Source of the DNA: Companilactobacillus zhongbaensis
Lineage (GTDB): Bacteria; Bacillota; Bacilli; Lactobacillales; Lactobacillaceae
Assembly: GCF_003946515.1 (NCBI RefSeq)
Contig: NZ_RHOM01000009.1
Coordinates: forward strand, 1-64,000
Length of the DNA: 64,000 bases
Direction of reading: 5' to 3'
How positions within the stretch are numbered: the stretch's first letter is position 1; every line of letters begins with the position of its first letter. A program made the position numbers and the translations under genes. Shown here one piece after another: positions 16,415 through 24,453 of the stretch. Below the pieces are notes generated by a model. That model was not told the origin of the DNA. It ran no database searches and saw nothing but the letters and a program-made list of their open reading frames with translations.

Positions 16415-16720
16415 AAAAATCAACAAGATAAGCCCCGAAAAACAAATCCTAGGACTCAACAAAAAATGGGTACTTCAATATAAACCAAAACAGTCTACCC
16501 CTATAAAACTAAGTACCGTAACCCCACAAAAAATTATTGATTGTACTACCCTAGGTTCTGCGGGGGATGGAGGAAATTCGCTGTCAGGTGTGAAATAACG
16601 GAACGTAAGTGCTAACGCACTTGCGCAACTGGTTCTTGGTGGTGGCTACGCCACCGAACAACTAAGGAAGCCACAGTCGCAATTCCCGGAACCCTCCCGC
16701 AGAACCGGCAGTGAACCACC
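16415..16720 (+). repeat. Intergenic structured element, copy 3
   Basis: Contains AAAATCAACAAGATA, ACCAAAACAGT, AAGTACCGT, CCTAGGTTCTGCGGGGGA (left arm), different inner hairpins (AAGTGCTAACGCACTT; GGTGGTGGCTACGCCACC), the right arm AATTCCCGGAACCCTCCC and the end box GGCAGTGAACC. The inner hairpins are shared only with copy 10, so these two define a subfamily lacking the usual hairpin B. Confidence 0.85.
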
Positions 16721-16798
16721 ATCCAATCAACGACCGCAACAAAAATAAAACACAAGCAAAGATAAAAAACCAAAATCAAAAGCCCAAACCCAATCGCA

Positions 16799-16838
16799 AA
16801 AGCAGCCTATCATAAACCGATAGGCTGCTTTTTCTCTT
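16799..16838. terminator. Terminator of the phoU-pst operon
   Basis: AAAGCAGCCTATC-ATAAACC-GATAGGCTGCTTT with T run on the minus-strand side and A/T flanks on both; immediately follows phoU. Confidence 0.8.
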
Positions 16839-16851
16839 ACTATTAATAAAA

Positions 16852-17565
16852 CTACACATCACGTCGCTTCCGCTCCATCATCTGGGCCAACATATCCCCA
16901 TTACGTTTCCCTTGATTAAGCTCGACCATCTCACCAGTGGCGACATAAACCGTCCACTCAGCAAGATTGACAATATGATCGCCGATTCGTTCTAAAAGAC
17001 GGTCGACCATCAAATAGCTTGAGCCCATTTTAGCAGTGATCTCGCCATCTTGAATGGCATCAGTTACTAAGGCTCTCGTCATAATGTATTTTTTATCGAC
17101 ATGCAAATCTTCTCTGGCAATTGATCTTGCTAGTTCTGCATCATTTCTGACGTATGAATCCAAGGCTTGCTCGAGCATTGTTCTGATTTGTGATGTCATA
17201 TCTGCGATTTTCTGTTCAACGGTTGGTAGCCGATGATCAGTCTCCCCACGGATCGTTTCTTGCGCAATGCTGACTGCGTGGTCCCCGATCCGTTCCAAGT
17301 CAGAGCTAGCTTTCAGAATAACCATGATAATTCGTAGATCTGTTGCCACAGGTTGTTGTAATGCAATGAAATCAAAAGCCTCTTTTTCAAGGCAAACTTC
17401 TTCACTATTTGTGTTTTGATCATCTTCGATTACTTCCTTTGCCAAAGTATTATCATGCGTGGTGAATGCTTTGGTAGCCTGATAAATTTGCTCGCTCGTA
17501 TTAATCCCCATTTGCATGAATTGATCATGCAATCTATTCAATTCATTTGAAAATAACTTTCGCAT
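16852..17565 (-). CDS. phoU: Phosphate transport regulator PhoU
   Basis: A 237-residue PhoU protein with two repeated three-helix PhoU domains; E/DxxxD-type metal-binding runs are visible (SSDLERIGDHA and VDRLLERIGDHIVNLAEW). It modulates Pst transport and Pho signalling. The start at 17565 is chosen over 17589 because of GGAGG about 7 bases before it. It is the last gene of the pst operon. Confidence 0.93.
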   Translation of the reverse strand: MRKLFSNELNRLHDQFMQMGINTSEQIYQATKAFTTHDNTLAKEVIEDDQNTNSEEVCLEKEAFDFIALQQPVATDLRIIMVILKASSDLERIGDHAVSIAQETIRGETDHRLPTVEQKIADMTSQIRTMLEQALDSYVRNDAELARSIAREDLHVDKKYIMTRALVTDAIQDGEITAKMGSSYLMVDRLLERIGDHIVNLAEWTVYVATGEMVELNQGKRNGDMLAQMMERKRRDV

Positions 17566-17610
17566 TAGTTTTCCTCCGGAATAAACCAACTACCCAATCA
17601 CTTGATTGGA

Positions 17611-18405
17611 TTAACCAAAGGCACCAGCAATATAATCTGCCGTGGCTGGCATTGTTGGATTCATAAAAATTTTGCTTGTTTTATCATATTCCACCACGTG
17701 TCCCAAGTGGAAAAAGGCGGTGTAGTTACTAATACGTGTTGCCTGTGACATGTTATGAGTAACAATTATGATAGTGTATTTTTTCTTTAATTCAGTCAAT
17801 GTATCTTCGATCTTTGAGGTAGAAATTGGGTCTAAAGCACTAGCCGGTTCATCCAACAATAAAATATTTGGATGCATAGCGATGGAACGTGCGATACAAA
17901 GACGTTGAGCTTGCCCACCGGATAAAGAAAGAGCACTCTTGTCGAGTTCATCCTTAACTTCATCCCATAAAGCTGCTTCTTTCAAACTAGTTTCAAGTCG
18001 CTCATCCAAGACCTCTTTGTCCTTGATACCGTTACTCTTCAAACCGAACAAGATGTTTTCTCTGATCGACTTCGCAAATGGATTGGGCATTTGAAATACC
18101 ATTCCGATTTGCTTTCTAACCTCGTAAACATTTACCTTTATTGAGTTGATGTCAGTTCCTTGGTACATGATCTTACCTTCAACTCGGGCAATTTTATCGT
18201 TCATACGATTCAATGATCGCAAATACGTTGATTTTCCTGAACCAGAAGCTCCGATCAACGAAGTGATCTGATTCTTTGGAAATTTAAGTGTTGCATCAAA
18301 TATGGCATGACTGTCGCCATAAAAAACTTGTAAGTTATCAGATGAGATCTCGATCTCATCTTCGATAGTTACGATTGATTTTTCCTCAAGATTGTATGTT
18401 TTCAT
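17611..18405 (-). CDS. pstB: Phosphate ABC transporter ATP-binding protein
   Basis: A 264-residue ATPase with Walker A GASGSGKST, Q-loop region VFQMPNPFAKSI, signature LSGGQAQRLCIARSIA and Walker B ILLLDEPASALD. The PNPF motif is typical of PstB. Only one pstB is present, whereas many lactobacilli carry two in tandem. It lies four bases downstream of pstA. Confidence 0.95.
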   Translation of the reverse strand: MKTYNLEEKSIVTIEDEIEISSDNLQVFYGDSHAIFDATLKFPKNQITSLIGASGSGKSTYLRSLNRMNDKIARVEGKIMYQGTDINSIKVNVYEVRKQIGMVFQMPNPFAKSIRENILFGLKSNGIKDKEVLDERLETSLKEAALWDEVKDELDKSALSLSGGQAQRLCIARSIAMHPNILLLDEPASALDPISTSKIEDTLTELKKKYTIIIVTHNMSQATRISNYTAFFHLGHVVEYDKTSKIFMNPTMPATADYIAGAFG

Positions 18406-18409
18406 AGTT

Positions 18410-19297
18410 TTACCTCGTTGCCGTCATCTTCTTGTAGAGCCAATTTCCGATGAAACGTGCTCCTAAATTGAATACTAAGATCACAATGATCAATACTGCT
18501 GATGAAGCACTCGAAATCAAGTGAGCATCAGGCGTAACGCTTTCGGTATTGACCTTCCAAATATGAACGGCTAGTGTTTCAGCAGGACGCATTGGGTTTA
18601 AAAAACTAGCTGGATCAAAAATATTCCAGTTGCCGTAATCAACGGATGGTGCACTTTGACCAGCAGTATAGATCAAGGCGGCAGCTTCACCGAAGACACG
18701 TCCAGCGCTCAAAATCACACCTGTCAAAATACCAGGTAACGCTACTGGCAAAATGATCCGTGTGATCGTACGCCAGTCTGAAAGTCCTAACGACATCCCT
18801 GCTTGTTTTTGTAAATCAGAAACACTATTGAGTGATTCTTCGATACTCCTTGTCAATAAAGGCAAGTTGAAAAATGTCAAAGCGATGGCACCAGACAAAA
18901 TTGAGAAACTCAAATTCAATTGGATTACTAAGAATAAGTAACCAAACAAACCAACAACCACTGAAGGTAGTGAACTAAGCACTTCGATAGTGGTTCTGAT
19001 CAAATGCGTGAACCAATTGTCAGCTGCGTATTCGGCTAAATAAATACCAGACCCCAAGGCAATTGGGAACGAAATAATCAAGGTTAGTACTAATAAGTAG
19101 AGCGAGTTGAACAGTTGATCACGAATACCACCACCGGCACTAAAGGCTTGTGCAGGTGAACTCAACAATTGCCAAGAAATATGTGGCACACCATTGAATA
19201 AGATGTAACCAATAAGAAATAACAGGATTAAAACAACGATGCCAACTAAGCCATAGATGACTCCCGTTGCGATATTATTTGTACGTTTTGGATTCAT
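18410..19297 (-). CDS. pstA: Phosphate ABC transporter permease PstA
   Basis: A 295-residue membrane protein with about six transmembrane segments and the permease EAA-type loop (LGLSDWRTITRIILPVALPGI). It pairs with PstC to form the phosphate channel. Its start overlaps the pstC stop by four bases. Confidence 0.94.
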   Translation of the reverse strand: MNPKRTNNIATGVIYGLVGIVVLILLFLIGYILFNGVPHISWQLLSSPAQAFSAGGGIRDQLFNSLYLLVLTLIISFPIALGSGIYLAEYAADNWFTHLIRTTIEVLSSLPSVVVGLFGYLFLVIQLNLSFSILSGAIALTFFNLPLLTRSIEESLNSVSDLQKQAGMSLGLSDWRTITRIILPVALPGILTGVILSAGRVFGEAAALIYTAGQSAPSVDYGNWNIFDPASFLNPMRPAETLAVHIWKVNTESVTPDAHLISSASSAVLIIVILVFNLGARFIGNWLYKKMTATR

Positions 19298-20217
19298 TTT
19301 TTAATACTGCCTTTCTTACCAATAAATCTAACAATTAAGTTGAAAAATAGAGACATGAATAACAAGATTAAAGCCAATGACCAAAGAGCGTTATTTGGCA
19401 ATGTTCCCATAACTGTGTTTCCAACATCGGTCGTCAATTTACTAGTCAAAGTTGAAGCTGGTGATACTAGTCCTTTTGGCATCAACAGTGCATTTCCGAT
19501 AACCATTTGAACAGCTAGCGCTTCCCCAAACGCTCTAGCCATACCAAAAATGATGGCCGTTAAAATACCTGGTGCAGCAGTTCTTAAAATAACTTTGTAG
19601 ATCGTTTGCCAACGGTTAGCACCTAAAGCTAGTGAAGCTTGGCGATAACTGATCGGAACAGCCTTCAAACTATCGACTGATAGAGAAGTGATCGTTGGTA
19701 GGATCATGACGAATAAGACGATCGTTCCGGCTAAAATACCGAAACCTGTCCCACCAAAGGTCTTTCTGATCAATGGTACGATCACTGAAAGTCCGATAAA
19801 TCCATAAACTACTGAAGGAATACCAACTAGTAGTTCAATTACTGGTTGTAAAAATTTAGTACCTTTCTTGCCAGCAATTTCCGACATAAAGATAGCCATA
19901 CCTAAAGCAAATGGCGTTGCGACGATAGCGGCCAGGATCGTAACACTAAATGATGTAACGATCATTGGCAAGGCTCCGACTTCAGGATTTCCATTAGCGT
20001 CAAGTGCTCCTGGATTCCAATTTACTCCCGTTAAGAATCCCCATAAGTTAACATGATCTTTCGTAAAAGTTGCTATACCACGAGAAGTGATAAAGTACAA
20101 AATACATGCGACTAAAGCAATGATAAATCCAATACATAAATAACATATAGCTTTACCAAAGTGATCTTCACGAGTTGCTTTTGACTTTTGTAGCAACTTA
20201 TTTTGAATCTCTTTCAT
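19294..20217 (-). CDS. pstC: Phosphate ABC transporter permease PstC
   Basis: A 307-residue permease with about six transmembrane segments and the EAA-type loop ALGANRWQTIYKVILRTAAPG. The long cytoplasmic N-terminus before the first helix is usual for PstC. A terminator-like hairpin separates it from pstS. Confidence 0.94.
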   Translation of the reverse strand: MKEIQNKLLQKSKATREDHFGKAICYLCIGFIIALVACILYFITSRGIATFTKDHVNLWGFLTGVNWNPGALDANGNPEVGALPMIVTSFSVTILAAIVATPFALGMAIFMSEIAGKKGTKFLQPVIELLVGIPSVVYGFIGLSVIVPLIRKTFGGTGFGILAGTIVLFVMILPTITSLSVDSLKAVPISYRQASLALGANRWQTIYKVILRTAAPGILTAIIFGMARAFGEALAVQMVIGNALLMPKGLVSPASTLTSKLTTDVGNTVMGTLPNNALWSLALILLFMSLFFNLIVRFIGKKGSIKK

Positions 20218-20235
20218 TTGAATCCTCCAAATTAA

Positions 20236-20297
20236 ATAAAAAAAACTCCGACCAATTAGTTTGACAAAATCTCCCCCCTAATTTGGTCAAAGTTTTC
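20236..20297 (-). terminator. Hairpin/terminator between pstS and pstC
   Basis: On the minus strand ACTTTGACCAAATTAG pairs with CTAATTGGTCGGAGT, followed by eight T. It is expected to let pstS be transcribed more than pstCAB-phoU. Confidence 0.65.
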
Positions 20298-20312
20298 AAC
20301 TATAGACAACGA

Positions 20313-21212
20313 CTACTTTTCAGTAACGTTACCTTTAGCGTCTTTTTGAACTTTCATATCGTGAATACTGATGTAACCCATTTTCTTAACTAAACCATCT
20401 TGAACGTCTTTAGAATTCATGTACTTCAAGAAATCAGCAGCAGCTGTCTTAGCTTTGCCCTTTGTGTACATGTGTTCATATGACCAAATCTTCCACTTGT
20501 TTGAAGCAACATTTTCGTCAGTAGGTTTTACCTTATCGATAGATAGTGGTTTTACAGAATCATTTAAATATGAGAATGCTAAGTAACTAATAGCACCTGG
20601 AGTTGATGAAACGATCTTTTGAACAGTACCATTTGAGTCTTGTTCTTGAGACTTAACGGCCTTGTCGCCCTTAAGAACGGCGTCTTCAAATGTTGCACGT
20701 GTACCTGAACCTTCGGCACGGTTAACAACAGTGATCTTTTCGTCTTTACCACCAACTTCTTTCCAGTTAGTGATCTTACCTGTGAAGATGCCTTTAAGTT
20801 GTTCCATTGTTACGTTTTCAACACCAGCGTCTTTGTTAACAACTGGAGCCATACCAACAACAGCAACTTGATGGTCTTCTAGTTTACTTGCATCGATACC
20901 TGATTTTGATTCAGCGAATACATCAGAGTTACCAATAGCAACAGCGCCGTCTTGAACTTGGCTAAGACCTGTACCAGATCCACCACCTTGAACAGTAACA
21001 CTGATCTTCTTGTTTTCATTTTGGAATTGGCCAGCAGCCTTTTCAACTAATGGTTGAAGAGCTGTTGAACCAACGGCTGTGATCTTACCAGCATGGTCAC
21101 TTGCGTTTGATTCTCCATTCGTAGATGAGGCATTGTTTGAACCACAACCAGTTAAAACAGCACCCACTGCACCCAACATAACTAGAGTTGAGAAGAAGTT
21201 TCTCTTTTTCAT
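20313..21212 (-). CDS. pstS: Phosphate-binding lipoprotein PstS
   Basis: A 299-residue substrate-binding protein with a lipoprotein signal (AVLTGCGSN, Cys about residue 23). Phosphate-binding loops are visible: TAVGSTALQPL, GGGSGTGLSQV, IGNSDVF and RAEGSGTRATF. The start at 21212 follows AAGGGG. PhoP-type repeats lie upstream. Confidence 0.95.
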   Translation of the reverse strand: MKKRNFFSTLVMLGAVGAVLTGCGSNNASSTNGESNASDHAGKITAVGSTALQPLVEKAAGQFQNENKKISVTVQGGGSGTGLSQVQDGAVAIGNSDVFAESKSGIDASKLEDHQVAVVGMAPVVNKDAGVENVTMEQLKGIFTGKITNWKEVGGKDEKITVVNRAEGSGTRATFEDAVLKGDKAVKSQEQDSNGTVQKIVSSTPGAISYLAFSYLNDSVKPLSIDKVKPTDENVASNKWKIWSYEHMYTKGKAKTAAADFLKYMNSKDVQDGLVKKMGYISIHDMKVQKDAKGNVTEK

Positions 21213-21293
21213 AAAATAGGACCCCTTAATAAATTTAATTAGCATAGCTAATCTTTAAGTCTGCCTATACTGTACTTGATAAAAGTAAATTTT

Positions 21294-21337
21294 TTGTATA
21301 TTGAATGTAAATTAGTTGTAAATTTTATGTTACAGTT
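21294..21337 (-). promoter_or_regulatory. PhoP-type box array before pstS
   Basis: Four direct repeats with 11-base spacing (TTGTATATTGA, ATGTAAATTAG, TTGTAAATTTT, ATGTTACAGTT). On the minus strand these give TTTACA/TATACA-like hexamers, matching the Bacillus PhoP consensus TT(A/T)ACA at 11-bp periodicity. Confidence 0.7.
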
Positions 21338-21502
21338 TCGCGCATTTTTATAAATTCTGATATTCAAATATTTGTATTTTCATATATCAAATAACAATGT
21401 AAAACCGTGTGTTTACAGGGGACATCGTCATAATTTGCTTGGTATACTTTCTGTAGATATTGAAAACATTTTTTAAAATCTATGTGGAGGTCAAATGAAT
21501 AA

Positions 21503-22255
21503 ATGAAACCCTTAGTTTTATTAAGCAACAACCTATCATTATTCATTGAGATCAATCGCCATTGTAATGATCAAGGCTGGTTCATCAGCAATATGACGGA
21601 TCCGAACAAAACATTAGATTTAGTCCAGGACGAAGCGGTCTCTGGCCTGATTTGGGATTTATCAGCCGCACCATTGAAACAATATGTAAGCGAAATGAAA
21701 CTGATCCGCAAACACATCGACGGACCGATCGTAGTCTTTTCACAACAGGAGAACCAAGACGAACGGATCAACTGTTACAACTTAAACATCGACGCTTACA
21801 TGATCCAACCGGTAGATTACAACGAATTAGTCGCTCGATTGAAGCAATTGATTTGGGTTTACAATCGTTCAAATAAAATTGCCGAGGAGATCAGCAACAC
21901 CCAATCGCCTCGCAATCGTAAAGAGCATTCTTCAGTTAAATGTGACAATTTGGAGATCGACTTTAAACAGTACCGTGTCACTAATGATGGCATTGATCTA
22001 GGATTGACCCCCAAAGAATTCAGCTTATTGTGGTACTTGATGAAGCACCGTGGCCAAGTCTTGAGTCGTGAGCAATTGCTCGAAGGCGTCTGGGGATACG
22101 ATACTATCGGATCATCTCGGATCATAGATATTCACATTAGCCATTTGCGTGACAAGCTAGAAACTAATCCGCAAGACCCTACTTGGATCAAGACTGTCCG
22201 TGGGTTTGGATATATTTTGGATAATTCTTATCCTTTAGTTGCGGAAAGTGTTTAA
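21503..22255 (+). CDS. OmpR/PhoB-type response regulator with degenerate receiver
   Basis: A 250-residue protein with receiver-like residues 1-120 and a C-terminal winged helix (LTPKEFSLLWYLM, REQLLEGVWGYD, HISHLRDKLE, VRGFGYIL). The receiver lacks the usual acidic pair (LLSNNLS instead of VDDE) and the switch Lys (MIQPVD instead of xKP), although a D remains in LIWDLS. No histidine kinase is adjacent. Divergence from pstS and the PhoP boxes between them suggest it is the Pho regulator or a relative working without normal phosphorylation. An overlapping three-codon ORF (ATGAATAAATGA, 21495-21506) sits nearer the GGAGG site. Confidence 0.85.
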   Translation: MKPLVLLSNNLSLFIEINRHCNDQGWFISNMTDPNKTLDLVQDEAVSGLIWDLSAAPLKQYVSEMKLIRKHIDGPIVVFSQQENQDERINCYNLNIDAYMIQPVDYNELVARLKQLIWVYNRSNKIAEEISNTQSPRNRKEHSSVKCDNLEIDFKQYRVTNDGIDLGLTPKEFSLLWYLMKHRGQVLSREQLLEGVWGYDTIGSSRIIDIHISHLRDKLETNPQDPTWIKTVRGFGYILDNSYPLVAESV

Positions 22256-22274
22256 TTACTCTGAAAAATAATTT

Positions 22275-22317
22275 CAAAAAAAGGACCCAAAGCATCACAT
22301 GCTCCGGGTCCTTTTTC
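22275..22317. terminator. Bidirectional terminator
   Basis: AAAAAAGGACCCAAAGCAT-CAC-ATGCTCCGGGTCCTTTTT between the convergent response regulator and HicB-like gene. Confidence 0.85.
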
Positions 22318-22329
22318 AATTGCTATTTT

Positions 22330-22635
22330 TTATTGAAGTTGACCGAATTTTGAAATTTCTTGTGCTTTATTTTCTCGTTCTCTAGTTACCGTGATCAAAG
22401 AAACGATGCTATCTGGATAATGGTCTTGGATATCTACCATCGTTGATGATCTAGGTAAAACTTCTTCATCATCTAACAATAGCTTTAAGAGGATCTCGGC
22501 ATTTTCTCTAGCATCTTTGATTGATTCACCGTATGTGTTGGCTAACGATAAGTCTGGGAAGACTACATTATAAACGGTTTTTTCTTCGTATTCATTTTTA
22601 TTTAAAATTGCTGGGTACGTTATTTTTTCCATCAT
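22330..22635 (-). CDS. HicB-like protein without HicA
   Basis: A 101-residue protein whose first 55 residues fit the HicB/UPF0150 fold (YPAILN, VVFPDLSLANTYGES, DARENAEILLKLLL). In toxin-antitoxin pairs this domain blocks the HicA RNase, but no HicA-like ORF of about 60 residues adjoins it. The start at 22635 follows GGAG. It is probably a solitary HicB-like protein of unknown role. Confidence 0.75.
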   Translation of the reverse strand: MMEKITYPAILNKNEYEEKTVYNVVFPDLSLANTYGESIKDARENAEILLKLLLDDEEVLPRSSTMVDIQDHYPDSIVSLITVTRERENKAQEISKFGQLQ

Positions 22636-22752
22636 AGTTATCACTCCACATAAATAATCAAGATATTTTGAATTACATTATTTATACAACATATTCATGA
22701 AGAGTGAATATTAGATTAAACAAATTATTTTTGTATAAAACGAAAATTGTTT

Positions 22753-24342
22753 TTAACTTCGTTTTTTACGCTTTGGTTTGAAAACTGCCTTATAATCAAG
22801 CACTTCATCATACGAAAGTTCGCCAGTCGCTCTTAATACGCTGAAAATACCGCGGAAAATTTTGACGATGTAATTGTAGTCATCACGACTTTCGTTGATG
22901 CGGGCGTATGACCTCAAATCACGCACGCTCCACCGGCGAACGAACAACAGACTGTCGTTGTAAAATTCATCAAAAAAGAATGAAACATCGCTGACTAATT
23001 CAGGAAAGTCGACATCTGCAGGAACTCTGATCTTGTCCCGCAATAACCACCACGTTACGCCGATTTCCACACCTTGCATGTGCACCTCTTCAGCCTTTGT
23101 TACTGACCAACGAAATCTGCCGTGGGTGCTGCGATGTGGGTAGTCTAAATACTTTTGTTCGCGGTCGGGATCGACTAATTCAGCGACTGTTCGTAAAGTT
23201 TCCCGATTAAATAAAATATCTTGATGCTTATCTATTGGCATCTCCAACTGATCAAAGTTGATCACACCGATGTAGTCGCTGGGTGCTTTGGTACTTTTCG
23301 GATTCAGTTTTTCCTCATCACTGAAACCTTTCATGACAAAATCTTCGTCCAGCGATTTTTGTTCCATATAATTCATGTCGTCTGCATCAGTAATGTCGAG
23401 GCTATGATTCTCTTGCAAACTATAGACATAATCGTCAAAGCTTTCGCCATCTTCTGGTTCGAGTCCATCATATGTATAAAATAAAATTCGCTTTTCAAAG
23501 GGATAATTTTTCGGCTCTTCTGACAAATCATTCATTTCGGCATTACTATCAGCAAAAGCTTTTTGATATAATTTGACCGTCTTTTTTGGTAACCAGCCCT
23601 GTTGAGCCACGAATTCAAAAAAACTTGATAAGACTGGGACGACTAGTTCGTAATCTTGGCGCATGAGTTTTGTTTCTCGGATGAATGTTGTCGTTAGGAT
23701 TTTTTTGATGACCTAAGGTTTCCAGTTATCAGGCGTTTGCCGGAAGCGGTCGTAGGCTGCGGTTGATAAAGCTTGGACGCAAATTTTTAAAAAGTCGCGA
23801 TCGACATCTTTGGGGCGTTTCGACCAAACATCTTCGTCTTGTTGAAAAGCTATCATCCACTTAGTTGTATCTAAAATGACATGGACTGATTCCGTTCGCT
23901 GCCAGCTTGGTAAATAATTATTTTCAAATACATCTTTAGCTTTAAATTTAGTTTTTTCAAAATCGAGGAACTGGCACTGTTTATGTAGCTTCTTGACATA
24001 TGTTTGAAATTTCTTGGAATCGAGCTTCATTTGCTGATTTTTTGCTAAGAATTTCATGAAATAAATGGCAATATCAGCTACTAGCTGATCAGAAAAATTG
24101 ATCCCTATACTTTCAGGTACATGCGGATTGTGCCATTCCAAATACAAGTCCGTTTGTAATACGGTCAAATATAAATAATCCAGCTGAGTTTCATCTCATT
24201 GCTGCAGATCATCAGGCAACACTTCGAAAGTGAAGTCGACAATTTGTTTGATCATTTTTTCTGGATACTTTTTTAAATGTGCGTAACTGGGATCGTCTTT
24301 GAACTGGGAAAAAATTTTTGCTTCATCAACTGTTTTTGCCAT
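22753..24342 (-). pseudogene. Hypothetical gene interrupted by two in-frame stop codons
   Basis: One frame runs from ATG at 24342 (MAKTVDEAKIFSQF...) to 22753, about 530 codons, broken by TGA at 24196-24198 and TAG at 23713-23715. The parts are about 48, 160 and 318 codons, and coding character continues across both stops without frameshift (PDNWKP-stop-VIKKIL). I do not recognise the family; it is acidic, soluble and rich in aromatics, with no signal peptide. The fragments could be expressed separately from 24168 (TTG) and 23664 (ATG), but no strong ribosome site was seen. A decaying gene is simplest; readthrough or assembly error are alternatives. Confidence 0.7.
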
Positions 24343-24415
24343 GATTTACCTCTTTTCTCGTTAATTACATCTTAACGGATTCTGCACATTACTGGAACTT
24401 AATTTAGGCATAATA

Positions 24416-24449
24416 AAAAGCAAACCTACGGACGGTTTGCTTTTTTAAA
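24416..24449. terminator. Terminator of the LPXTG protein gene
   Basis: AAAAAGCAAACC-TACGGA-CGGTTTGCTTTTTT. Confidence 0.85.
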
Positions 24450-24453
24450 AATC

